Assembly (NCBI GenBank): GCA_021298315.1
Contig: JAJTFC010000023.1
Location: 1 to 64,000, forward strand
DNA from: Planctomycetaceae bacterium
GTDB taxonomy: Bacteria; Planctomycetota; Planctomycetia; Pirellulales; Pirellulaceae
DNA: 64,000 nt
Reading direction: 5' to 3'
The notes under the pieces are model-generated. The model was given only the letters and a program-made list of their open reading frames with translations. It was not told the DNA's origin and searched no databases. This document shows, piece after piece, positions 28,078 through 36,150 of this stretch (position 1 is the first letter of the stretch; each line of letters starts with the position of its first letter). A program made the translations under genes and the position numbers.

Positions 28078-28629
28078 ATGCAATACGACAAAGAGCAACT
28101 CAAGGCTCTGGTGCGCAAGCACGCCTTGGAATTTGGCAACTTCACTCTGGCAAGTGGCAAGCAAGCTTCGTTTTATCTCGACTGCCGCAAAGTCACCTTG
28201 CATCCCCAGGGAGCCAACTGGATTGCAGCCGGCTTGCTCGATCTGATCCTGGAGAAATCCAATCACAAGCTACCCGAAGCCGTCGGTGGGATGGCCATCG
28301 GTGCCGATCCAATCACCGCTTCGATTGTCGTTCACGCAGGACAGCGAGGTTTACCGCTCTTGGGGTTTATGGTTCGTAAAGAGGCCAAGACCCACGGTAC
28401 GGGCAAGCTCGTCGAAGGACCGGTTCAAGCAGGGATGACATGTGTGATCGTCGAGGATGTCATCACCAGCGGTGGCAGCGCACTTAAGGCCGCCGAATCT
28501 GCGAAAGACTTTGGTCTGAAGGTTCTTGGAATCTACGGAGTGATCGATCGGCTCGAAGGAGGCCGAGAGGCGATTGAGCAAGCAGGATACCCGCTTGCGA
28601 CGTTACTTACGATCAACGACTTTCGATAA
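28078..28629 (+). CDS. pyrE: Orotate phosphoribosyltransferase PyrE
   Basis: Converts orotate and PRPP to orotidine-5-phosphate in pyrimidine synthesis. At 183 residues it fits the short bacterial OPRT group. The PRPP-binding loop is CVIVEDVITSGGSALKAAE, and the N-terminal substrate motif FTLASGKQASFYLDCRKVT is typical. ATG 28078 fits the family length. A longer reading from 27982 would overlap the transpeptidase gene. Convergent with the DUF1559 gene. Confidence 0.93.
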   Translation: MQYDKEQLKALVRKHALEFGNFTLASGKQASFYLDCRKVTLHPQGANWIAAGLLDLILEKSNHKLPEAVGGMAIGADPITASIVVHAGQRGLPLLGFMVRKEAKTHGTGKLVEGPVQAGMTCVIVEDVITSGGSALKAAESAKDFGLKVLGIYGVIDRLEGGREAIEQAGYPLATLLTINDFR

Positions 28630-28679
28630 ACGACTTCCGACAGAAGACTTTGACAGAGAAGTCGCAGGTAGCATGCAGC

Positions 28680-29774
28680 CTAATCAGGCAGGCTTGCTAC
28701 GTAGCTATCAGACATTCCGCCGATGGCTCGATAGATCATCAAATCGACAGTGTTGGAGATAAATCGAACGCTTCCGTCGGCTGCCGCGAAATTCGCACCC
28801 ACGGCATGATCGCTCGTAAAACCGTAGTTGTTTTGCCAATCCTGATAGCAGTTCTCAAGTCCTTTTCGGATCGGAGTTCCTGCTGGTGCGCCGCTGCAAA
28901 CCGCAGGAGCGTTCAAAGGAATCGCAACGGTTGCAACGCTTCCGTTGAACCAGAACCACCAATTGTGGTCGGTCCAGGCACCCACAGATTCACCGATCAT
29001 GACCGTGTTGCTCAATCCATCCTTGATTTGGGCAACTTGGGTGTTGCAGGCAACGCCGAACTGATCCGTTGTGCCGGGAGCAGGACCAAGGTATCCGGCA
29101 AACAGAATGCCATTCCCGTTACCGATTCCGTTTCCATTGTTCTTGAAATAGGGATCGGAGCCGAAATTAGGATCGCCGACAGTCCGATAAGCCGTAGCGC
29201 CCCAAGCCCAGTTCGAGCCGGCGACACCTTTGTAGCTGGTCACAGCAAAGGAGGCCTGGCCTCCGAGTACTCGCTGAGCGCGATTGGCTAGAAGCGTTGG
29301 AGTCGTATCGCTCGGGCAACGGTAAAGAGCGATCCTTTGCTGAGCAATCCATGGGTTTGAATTGGTCGTAGGAGCCGTCGGTCCGCTGATGTTTCGAGGA
29401 TCATTAACTACATCCCGAGTCATGTCCACGTTGCGGAAAAGACTTTCCTGCTCGACATAGGGCAAGATGTTGGTCATCCAGGAAACCTGTGCCGTGGGGG
29501 TCCAGGCTGTGTTGGGCTGTGATTCCGAAAAGATGTCTCGTGACCTTTGCCAGTTTCCAAGGTTGGAGGGAAACTGCTTACGGGCTGATTCATGATTGAT
29601 ACAGCCCATAGCGATTTGGCGAATATTATTGCCGCACGACATGCGTCGTGCCGCTTCGCGGGCAGCTTGGACAGCTGGTAAAAGCAATCCGACAAGAACG
29701 CCTATGATTGCAATAACCACTAGCAACTCAACCAAGGTAAAGCCCCTTGGGTGCCTAATAAATGCTTTGCTCAT
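28680..29774 (-). CDS. DUF1559 pseudopilin-like protein
   Basis: A 364-residue planctomycete-type protein. The N-terminus is a class III prepilin signal ([20 protein letters not shown]) with the conserved extension [15 protein letters not shown]. The C-terminal signature is the His and DGS pair in DHAVGANFAAADGSVRF. Such proteins occur in dozens of copies per planctomycete genome. They are thought to be processed by prepilin peptidase and to sit at the cell surface, but their function is not established. Confidence 0.92.
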   Translation of the reverse strand: MSKAFIRHPRGFTLVELLVVIAIIGVLVGLLLPAVQAAREAARRMSCGNNIRQIAMGCINHESARKQFPSNLGNWQRSRDIFSESQPNTAWTPTAQVSWMTNILPYVEQESLFRNVDMTRDVVNDPRNISGPTAPTTNSNPWIAQQRIALYRCPSDTTPTLLANRAQRVLGGQASFAVTSYKGVAGSNWAWGATAYRTVGDPNFGSDPYFKNNGNGIGNGNGILFAGYLGPAPGTTDQFGVACNTQVAQIKDGLSNTVMIGESVGAWTDHNWWFWFNGSVATVAIPLNAPAVCSGAPAGTPIRKGLENCYQDWQNNYGFTSDHAVGANFAAADGSVRFISNTVDLMIYRAIGGMSDSYVASLPD

Positions 29775-30001
29775 AGCGTCTCTCCGGGGTTTGAAGATGT
29801 GGATGAAAAGAGTGGATTAATAGAGTGGATATCGAGCTTGAGGGCAAGCAGGCATCGTCATCCGGTAAAGCACATGTCGTGCGTCAATCGTACGAATCGG
29901 CAGGCTCTTGTCAAGAAAATCGTTGAAATAGCTTGGTCAAGCGAAGCTTGCTCGCGTTGTTCTCGCATTGACTCTGTATAGACTTAGACTACCCGGCGGT
30001 C

Positions 30002-30029
30002 TTGACAGTTCCAAGGAGTTGCTTACAAT
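30002..30029 (+). promoter_or_regulatory. Sigma-70-type promoter of the arsR/His-rich operon
   Basis: TTGACA at 30002-30007 and TACAAT at 30024-30029, spaced 16 nt. It is the best sigma-70 match I noticed in the window. The predicted start of transcription lies at the edge of the inverted repeat at 30037-30060. Confidence 0.6.
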
Positions 30030-30036
30030 TGCTCAT

Positions 30037-30060
30037 TCAATCAACCAATCAAGTGATTGA
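30037..30060. promoter_or_regulatory. Candidate ArsR/SmtB operator (inverted repeat)
   Basis: TCAATCA at 30037-30043 pairs with TGATTGA at 30054-30060 across 10 nt, with a further AATCA copy in between. It starts about 8 nt after the -10 element, the right place for a repressor to block initiation or escape of the downstream SmtB-like gene. Confidence 0.5.
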
Positions 30061-30092
30061 CTGTCCGGTGTGTCATTCGTGGGGGGTATCCG

Positions 30093-30437
30093 ATGCAAAA
30101 GCCGATGGAGCTCATCGATCCGAAGATTTGCAGGAATACTGCGGCAATCTTCCGAGCCTTGGGGGATGCGAGTCGGTTGCAACTCTTGGCGCTGCTGGCT
30201 AAGCGTGAGATGTGCGTCACGGAGCTAACCGAACAGTTGAACGACAATTTGCCAGCGATTTCGCAGCGGCTTAAGCTCCTGCGGGCCGAGCGGCTGGTCA
30301 AGACCCGGCGGGAGGGTAAGCACATTTACTACTCGCTTGCAGACAATCACATCGCATTGCTGATTGAAAACGGTTTGGCTCATGGGAGCGAAGCCGACGA
30401 TTCTGTGTGTTCGAACCAAGAAACTGGAGAAACTTGA
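30093..30437 (+). CDS. ArsR/SmtB-family metal-sensing repressor with alpha-5 zinc site
   Basis: A 114-residue winged-helix repressor. The DNA-binding region reads ALGDASRLQLLALL, then LNDNLPAISQRLKLLRAERL and a wing (KTRREGKHIYYSL). The metal type can be read from the C-terminal helix: D84, H86, H97 and E100 reproduce exactly the D-x-H-x10-H-x2-E spacing of the alpha-5 zinc sites of SmtB and CzrA. One Cys (EMCVTEL) sits at the position of the ArsR alpha-3 motif, but the second Cys is absent, so a zinc or cobalt sensor is favoured over arsenic. Start ATG 30093 has GGGGGG upstream. The stop TGA lies 2 nt before the His-rich gene, indicating coupling. Confidence 0.88.
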   Translation: MQKPMELIDPKICRNTAAIFRALGDASRLQLLALLAKREMCVTELTEQLNDNLPAISQRLKLLRAERLVKTRREGKHIYYSLADNHIALLIENGLAHGSEADDSVCSNQETGET

Positions 30438-30439
30438 GA

Positions 30440-30787
30440 ATGTCTAATCATCACGAAAACCATGACCATATCCATGGAAAAAACTGCGGGCATACGGCTC
30501 TGGAGCACAATGGGCACGTGGACTACCTGCACGATGGGCACATGCACCATCAGACGCAAGCTGGCCAAGTCGAGGAGCATGTTTTAGAGATTTCTCATGA
30601 GAATCCTGATTCATGTACTGGCGGGCACGTTTGCGGGGCTCATAGTGCAGAGCACGTGCATGGGCCTGGGTGCGGGCATCCTGCCGTACCCCATGGAGAT
30701 CATATCGACTACTTGGTCGATGGCCATTTGCATCATCCGCATAACGGCCACTGCGACGACCATGGAAAAGTCCAGGTCGTGCAGTAA
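30440..30787 (+). CDS. His-rich tandem-module metal-binding protein
   Basis: A 115-residue soluble protein with 27 His (about 23%) and 5 Cys, and no signal peptide. Two 26-residue modules at 12-37 and 74-99 match at 16 positions, with consensus HG..CGH.A..H..H.DYL.DGH.HH. A less regular His/Cys segment joins them. It probably binds several zinc (or nickel/cobalt) ions in the cytoplasm. The coupled SmtB-type repressor immediately upstream suggests a sink or chaperone made when metal is in excess. I do not recognise a characterised family. A shift of metallochaperone function to a transporter elsewhere is possible. Confidence 0.8.
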   Translation: MSNHHENHDHIHGKNCGHTALEHNGHVDYLHDGHMHHQTQAGQVEEHVLEISHENPDSCTGGHVCGAHSAEHVHGPGCGHPAVPHGDHIDYLVDGHLHHPHNGHCDDHGKVQVVQ

Positions 30788-30838
30788 TCGACGGCTCGGG
30801 GCTTGGTGCTATTCCCGCTGAACATACTATCTAACCCA

Positions 30839-30860
30839 CGGTTCCCATCTTCGGGAACCG
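30839..30860. terminator. Possible terminator hairpin after the His-rich gene
   Basis: CGGTTCCC at 30839-30846 pairs with GGGAACCG at 30853-30860 around a 6-nt loop. There is no T-run after it, so it is a stable hairpin but not a typical intrinsic terminator. Confidence 0.35.
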
Positions 30861-30903
30861 CCCATCCTTCGGAAACTCTTTGAGTTACGGCCTTGAATCC
30901 ATC

Positions 30904-30933
30904 TTGACCCGTCCTCCAAAGTTTCGCTATTGT
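30904..30933 (+). promoter_or_regulatory. Possible promoter of the HTH-receiver gene
   Basis: TTGACC at 30904-30909 and TATTGT at 30928-30933 with an 18-nt spacer, about 110 nt upstream of the start codon. Confidence 0.35.
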
Positions 30934-31042
30934 CCGCCCATGCCAAGGCAAGTTCGGTAAAGTCGGCAGTCTTGGCGAGCGTTACAGGATAGACCTGCCA
31001 AGCGGATTTAGGTTGAGTGTTCAACAAGGATGGTTGAGTTCC

Positions 31043-31552
31043 ATGTCCAATACAAAAACAGTCTTTACGACAGGCGAGGCTGCCAAGATTTGCAAGGTGA
31101 GCCAGCAGACGATTATCCGTATGAAAGACAACGGGATTCCTACCGATGCTTTGGAAAGCGGCAGGAAGAAACTGCTGATCGTCGACGACGATCAGGATCT
31201 GGTAGACTTGATGCGCGATGGTTTTGAACGCGATGGTCGTTTCGAAATCCGAACTGCCAACAACGGCTTTGATGCCGGCATGCAAGTCAAGGAGTTCCGA
31301 CCCGACTTGGTCGTCCTTGATGTGATGCTTCCGGATATCAATGGACGAGAAGTCTGTCAAAGAGTTCGATCCGATCGCACGATGGATACTGTAAAGATTC
31401 TTTGTATCTCTGGGATGGTCGAGGCCGACAAAATTTCGGATCTTCGATCTGCCGGTGCGAACGACTTTATGCAAAAGCCCTTTACGATCGACCAATTGAT
31501 CGATCGGGTTTGCGACCAGCTTGAGATCGAACGTCCTGTAGCGATGGTTTAA
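31043..31552 (+). CDS. Response regulator with a short N-terminal excisionase-type HTH
   Basis: A 169-residue protein with the reverse of the usual order: a DNA-binding segment first, receiver last. The N-terminus (FTTGEAAKICKVSQQTII) matches the first helices of MerR/excisionase-type domains. It then jumps directly to RMKDNGIPTDALESG, the linker before the receiver, so the second half of the HTH domain appears to be missing. The receiver is intact: LLIVDDD, phospho-acceptor D93 (VVLDVMLPD), the Ser/Thr switch and the Lys of MQKPF. Start ATG 31043 is chosen. A TTG at 31013 would add ten residues. The following gene on the opposite strand is a receptor Ser/Thr kinase, but no His kinase is nearby. 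Confidence 0.82.
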   Translation: MSNTKTVFTTGEAAKICKVSQQTIIRMKDNGIPTDALESGRKKLLIVDDDQDLVDLMRDGFERDGRFEIRTANNGFDAGMQVKEFRPDLVVLDVMLPDINGREVCQRVRSDRTMDTVKILCISGMVEADKISDLRSAGANDFMQKPFTIDQLIDRVCDQLEIERPVAMV

Positions 31553-31579
31553 GAACCGGGACCGACCGGTAAGCAATCG

Positions 31580-33865
31580 CTAGTCGCGTTGCAACTTTTC
31601 GAAATAACGACGGGCCGCCGGATGGTAGGGTAAGCCTTGCCACTCAGCGGCCATTTCTTTTGCGATCAATCCATCGGCAAGCGTTTCGGATTGATAGAGG
31701 GCCGCCAGGCATTCCTCGACCAAACGCGAAGGAGCATCGCGGCGAACGACAAGCATTGCTGCGGTTGCAAGGGAACTGACGGGTTCCTGAATACTGCCAC
31801 GATAGGATCCGGGGCTGAACTGATAGAGGCGAAACATCGGTTCGGCCAGCGTCATCTTCGGAGCATCGTCGATCGACAAGAGCCTGTACTCTCCGGATGT
31901 GAGCAACTCAGCCAAAGCCGGTTGTTCGGCCTTGATGACTGCAAACATCGGTAGCTTCTTTGCTCGAATGCCTTGCGTGTTCCAGTCGCTTTCGACATGG
32001 TCGATATCTTTTTCGGTCATCCCAAAATACTTTAGGAGTTTCAAAGCTGCTTGTCGGGTACCGGAATCCTTGCTTCCAAGGACGACTTGTTGGCCTTTGA
32101 GATCGAGGATCGATTGGATTTTGGAATCGGTGGGGATGAGGATATGGATGGGTTCGAAGAACAAAGGGGCGACGACTGCGACCTGATCGGCTCGAACGGT
32201 CGATTCTTGCATCAGCGCCACATCGGCATGTTTATCCAAAAGCTGCTTAAGATTCTCGACCGATCCGTTCGTGGAAGTCACCGTCGGTTCTCGTCCACTA
32301 CCTGTCTTCATCCGATCGGAGATTTTACCAGCCAAATCATAGTACATTCCGCCTGGAGACCCCGATGCGATCGTGATTCGATTTGGAAGACTATTGTCAC
32401 GAAACTGACTCCAGATGCCATTTCCAAGCAGTGCGACAGCCAGCAGGCTTGCTGAGCTGGCCAAAAAGATGTTCTGCGCCCATCGCTGCGATGGACTCGG
32501 TTCGACTTGCCTGACACCAGTAAGGGCCGCGACGATCGGGATGTTGGAAAACCAGAAACGAAACCTCCTTGCTAGCGATGGAGGTCGCGCCTCGATGGGA
32601 TGACCGTTGAGGAACCGCTCGAGGTCGTCGGCAAATTGGCCCGCAGAGGCGTAGCGAAGACTCGGGGGCTTTTCCAAGCATTTTCCGACGATGGTTTCCA
32701 GATCGACATGGAGGTTGGCTTGCTGCTGCCTGATCGATGGAGCCGGGCGATGGATCACCTGCATGATCGTCTGCATGACCGACTCGGCTTGGAAGGGTGG
32801 TTTGCCGGTTAACAACGCATAGAGGATCGCACCCATGGCATAAACATCCGTTGCAACACCTTGGGCTTCGTTCTTGCCCGATGCCTGTTCGGGTGACATG
32901 TAACTAGGGGTGCCGAGCGTAGCACCGGTGGCCGTAAGCCCTTGTTCGGCACCGATCTGCTTAGCGAGTCCAAAATCGGTAATCACAACATGGTCTGTTT
33001 CATCGATCAGGACATTGGCCGGTTTAAGATCCCTATGAACAACGCCGTGCGAGTGAGCATAGTCGATGGCCCTTGCGACATCCATTACATACTTGACTGC
33101 CTGCTTGGCCTCCAATGGCCCATCGGCGAGCTTTCGTGACAAGTCGGTTCCTGGGATGTAGTCCATCGAAAAGAAATGGTGCCCGTTGCTCTCTCCGCAG
33201 TGATAGATCGTCACGATGCTCGGGTGTGTAAGCTTCGCTACACTTCTTGCTTCGCTATAAAAACGTTCGACCTCTTCTGTGCTGGCCAAGGCTCCTGAAC
33301 GGATCATCTTGACGGCAACTTGGCGATTCAAAGCTGTTTGGGTGGCCAGGTACACAACGCCCATGCCTCCTCGGCCCAAAACGCGTTGCAGGATGTAGTC
33401 CCCGAATCGACAAGGCAATGCCGCTTGGGTGTTATCCAGCGAAGGAAACTCGGCAACATCGCTGCGAGAGCCAGCCATTTCAGAAAGACTAAAATCGATT
33501 TCATCGGTTGCTCGCGCAGCGGCCGAGGGCAAATCGATCGTCGCTGCATTTGGGTCATAGACATCGGCGGGATTAGGAACATCCAAAGATTGGTCCTTGG
33601 GAGACTCGCCTGCCAATTCAACAGCACTCGAAGAGCGAACCTGAGGAGTTTCCTCGGGGTTGAGATCGCCCAAGGTCGGGCCGGCCATCTGTTGGATCCA
33701 GTCGGCTGTCTCAAGGAATCCTTCGAGCTGCTTTCGATACTCAGGGTACTTGCTGAGGAACTCTTGGCGGTCGATTGGCTGACCTGCATCATGCTTGCGC
33801 AGAAACTCAAGAAGAATCTCGTCGAATTCTTCGGTTAGCTCATCATCCGATGGATTGCCTGTCAT
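31580..33865 (-). CDS. Receptor Ser/Thr kinase with a C-terminal TAXI solute-binding domain
   Basis: A 761-residue membrane protein. Residues 1-60 are the N-terminal helical segment common in planctomycete kinases. The kinase domain spans about 155-419, with G-loop GRGGMG (163-170 region), K186, HRD 277-279, DFG 297-299 and GTPSYMSPEQA. One transmembrane helix follows (about 464-483). The outside part (about 495-760) matches the TAXI family of TRAP-transporter solute receptors: RITIASGSPGGMYYDLAG, STNGSVENLKQLLDKHADVALMQ, DLKGQQVVLGSKDSGTRQAA. The natural reading is that a solute bound in the periplasm controls the cytoplasmic kinase. Ligands of TAXI proteins are poorly known (glutamate-like or carboxylates in a few cases). 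No TRAP transporter genes are in the window. Confidence 0.9.
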   Translation of the reverse strand: MTGNPSDDELTEEFDEILLEFLRKHDAGQPIDRQEFLSKYPEYRKQLEGFLETADWIQQMAGPTLGDLNPEETPQVRSSSAVELAGESPKDQSLDVPNPADVYDPNAATIDLPSAAARATDEIDFSLSEMAGSRSDVAEFPSLDNTQAALPCRFGDYILQRVLGRGGMGVVYLATQTALNRQVAVKMIRSGALASTEEVERFYSEARSVAKLTHPSIVTIYHCGESNGHHFFSMDYIPGTDLSRKLADGPLEAKQAVKYVMDVARAIDYAHSHGVVHRDLKPANVLIDETDHVVITDFGLAKQIGAEQGLTATGATLGTPSYMSPEQASGKNEAQGVATDVYAMGAILYALLTGKPPFQAESVMQTIMQVIHRPAPSIRQQQANLHVDLETIVGKCLEKPPSLRYASAGQFADDLERFLNGHPIEARPPSLARRFRFWFSNIPIVAALTGVRQVEPSPSQRWAQNIFLASSASLLAVALLGNGIWSQFRDNSLPNRITIASGSPGGMYYDLAGKISDRMKTGSGREPTVTSTNGSVENLKQLLDKHADVALMQESTVRADQVAVVAPLFFEPIHILIPTDSKIQSILDLKGQQVVLGSKDSGTRQAALKLLKYFGMTEKDIDHVESDWNTQGIRAKKLPMFAVIKAEQPALAELLTSGEYRLLSIDDAPKMTLAEPMFRLYQFSPGSYRGSIQEPVSSLATAAMLVVRRDAPSRLVEECLAALYQSETLADGLIAKEMAAEWQGLPYHPAARRYFEKLQRD

Positions 33866-33950
33866 AACTACCGCGCGTGACTCGGTTGTGAACCGTCCGT
33901 GTTTCTATGAATATCGGTTCCTCAAGACTGCCGTATTGTACACGTTTTGA

Positions 33951-35771
33951 CTAGCCACGGACTGCAACACTCGCCAACTCTTTCTTGATTGCGTGCAATC
34001 GCTCGGTCACTTTCTTTTTGGCCTGCGCGAGGGCTTCGGTCGAGGCCGTCTTAAGCAACTCATGACCAAAGAGATAGAATTTAATTTTTGGCTCGGTTCC
34101 CGATGGCCTCAGAGCGATTGCATTGCCACTTGGGGAACCCTCGGAGTCTCCGAGTTCCAGGATGAGCATGTTGCTTTTGGGTGCTTGCATCGCCTCAGAG
34201 ACACCTTGGGAGGTTTTTCGAACCAGGCTTGCATAATCCCGAACAGCTAGAACCTTCAGGCCTGCGATCGATTCGGGAGGTGAGGATCGAAGCTTGGCCA
34301 TGAGATTTTTCATGTCGGCCATCCCCTGGCTGCCTTCCATCTGGACATTGATTAAGTCTTCGATGTAAACGCCATGTTGGATCATCAGTTCATCGAGGCG
34401 TTGATGCAGTGTCTTTCCGGCGGCTTTGAGGTCAGCCGCAAGCTGAGCCATCAGCAAGCATGCGACGGCACCGTCCTTATCGCGAGCATAGGTTCCGATG
34501 AGATACCCATGGGATTCCTCGGTACCAAAAACAAATCCGTTAGGCCCGCAAGTGTCGATCAAGCCTGCGATCCATTTGAAACCGACATGGATATTACCTT
34601 CGCATCGAACCCCATAGGATTCGGCCACCCGACGGGTCATTTCGGTAGTCACCAAGGTCTTGATCACATAGGCATCCTTGGGAAGATCGCCCATTGCTTT
34701 GCGCTTTGAAATGACATAGTCGGTCAAGAGGACTCCGAGCTGGTTGCCATTGATCGTGGCCCAAGAGCTATCAGGATCGAGGGTCAAGGGACAAGAGCAT
34801 CCCATCCGATCGCAGTCTGGATCGGTTGCAAGAGCGATGTCTGCACCGATGCTCTTGGCATACTCGACAATCGCATCGAAGACGGCTGGGTTCTCGGGGT
34901 TGCTAACATGCCCAGGGACATTTGGAAAGTCTCCATCGGGAGTCGAATGAGGACCATATTCCAGGACATTGGCGAATCCGGCCGCTCGCAGTAATGAGGG
35001 TACGACAAATCCACCTACTCCGTGCAACGGGGAGTAAACGATTTTGGCATCTCTGGATCCGTTCCAAGCGAATTTCAATGCGGCCTGCTGGAATTTCTCG
35101 TCGACCTCTTGGGTGACAAACTTGACATTGCCCTGCGCAACGGCTTGCTGGAAATCCACGCGGCGAATCTGCTCGCAATGCATGACCCCTTCGATGATTT
35201 CCTCATCGTGAGGCGGGAGAACTTGGCCTCCAGTCGACCAGTAAACTTTAACGGCATTATCGCTAGGAGGGTTGTGCGAGGCGGTGACCATGATCCCGCA
35301 ACTGCATCCAAAGAGACGCACCGCGTAGGAAAGTTGCGGCGTGGCTCGGTAGCCGTCCAAGAAAATGACTTGAAAGCCGTTGGCAACCATGATCGAAGCG
35401 CAAAGTTCGGCAAAGTGGCGAGAGCGATGTCGGGTATCGTAAGCGATCGCGCAGGAGAGATTTCCGGAGTTGGTTTGCCTCAGGATGTAATCGGCCAAGC
35501 CTTGTGCACTCTCGCCGATGGTTCGATCGTTGATGGCATTCGAGCCGATCGGGTACATTCGGCCACGCCTGCCCCCGGTTCCAAAGGGGATGATGGTCCA
35601 AAATGCGTCATCGAGTTTTTTCCAATCTGCTCGTTGAATATGGGCCAGGAGCTCTGGTCGGTACTCGGAGTAGCGAGGTTGGCTGAGCCAATCCGCGATA
35701 TTCTTGGCCGCTGATTCAGTAATTTGTCCTTGGGATTTGGCCAACTCGACCGCATTGAGATAGGAATCCAT
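33951..35771 (-). CDS. Phosphohexomutase (phosphoglucomutase/phosphomannomutase)
   Basis: An alpha-D-phosphohexomutase of 606 residues that interconverts hexose 1- and 6-phosphates. The phosphoserine loop is TASHNPPSDN, the Mg-binding loop is ATDPDCDRMG, the sugar-binding loop is GTEESHGYLIG, and the C-terminal phosphate-binding loop is RPSGTEPKIKFY. The length and motif spacing fit the PGM2/phosphopentomutase-like subgroup (about 570-610 residues) better than classical Pgm, so glucose-1-phosphate or ribose-1-phosphate could be a substrate. It lies 85 nt upstream-to-stop from the kinase gene on the same strand, and a common transcript is possible. Confidence 0.92.
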   Translation of the reverse strand: MDSYLNAVELAKSQGQITESAAKNIADWLSQPRYSEYRPELLAHIQRADWKKLDDAFWTIIPFGTGGRRGRMYPIGSNAINDRTIGESAQGLADYILRQTNSGNLSCAIAYDTRHRSRHFAELCASIMVANGFQVIFLDGYRATPQLSYAVRLFGCSCGIMVTASHNPPSDNAVKVYWSTGGQVLPPHDEEIIEGVMHCEQIRRVDFQQAVAQGNVKFVTQEVDEKFQQAALKFAWNGSRDAKIVYSPLHGVGGFVVPSLLRAAGFANVLEYGPHSTPDGDFPNVPGHVSNPENPAVFDAIVEYAKSIGADIALATDPDCDRMGCSCPLTLDPDSSWATINGNQLGVLLTDYVISKRKAMGDLPKDAYVIKTLVTTEMTRRVAESYGVRCEGNIHVGFKWIAGLIDTCGPNGFVFGTEESHGYLIGTYARDKDGAVACLLMAQLAADLKAAGKTLHQRLDELMIQHGVYIEDLINVQMEGSQGMADMKNLMAKLRSSPPESIAGLKVLAVRDYASLVRKTSQGVSEAMQAPKSNMLILELGDSEGSPSGNAIALRPSGTEPKIKFYLFGHELLKTASTEALAQAKKKVTERLHAIKKELASVAVRG

Positions 35772-36012
35772 AATTTTTGTCTTAGTAGTCCGGCTAATTG
35801 CAAAGGGTGCTTCGTGGAGGAAAATGTGTCCGAAAACCTCCTGATCGTCAACGGCGTAAAAAATTGCCTAGATTGCAAACTCAATGGATCTGTTGGTAAT
35901 TAGTTAGGGTTCTAACGGCACAATCTAAGGGACTTTTCCGGTAAGCGGTTTAAATGTGCGTAGCTCTGGAACTTTCCGCCGACGAAGGGAATCATACGTC
36001 TCGGTCTGTTTT

Positions 36013-36058
36013 GTTGACAGCCAAGACCCTCCAACTAGGATGGAGGCCGCCTGTCAAC
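36013..36058. promoter_or_regulatory. Nested inverted repeat upstream of the giant surface protein
   Basis: GTTGACAG at 36013-36020 pairs with CTGTCAAC at 36051-36058, and inside it CCTCCA at 36028-36033 pairs with TGGAGG at 36041-36046. It lies about 95 nt before the start codon in an otherwise empty 379-nt gap. It could be a regulator-binding site or a structured 5' leader. No known riboswitch family was recognised. Confidence 0.45.
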
Positions 36059-36150
36059 GGCTACGGGTGCGTCGTTCCTTCCAATGATGTGTGGGTATGA
36101 CGCGTCGAAGGCATGCTGAAATTCCTTATCGTTCCTCAATCGGGGATCCC

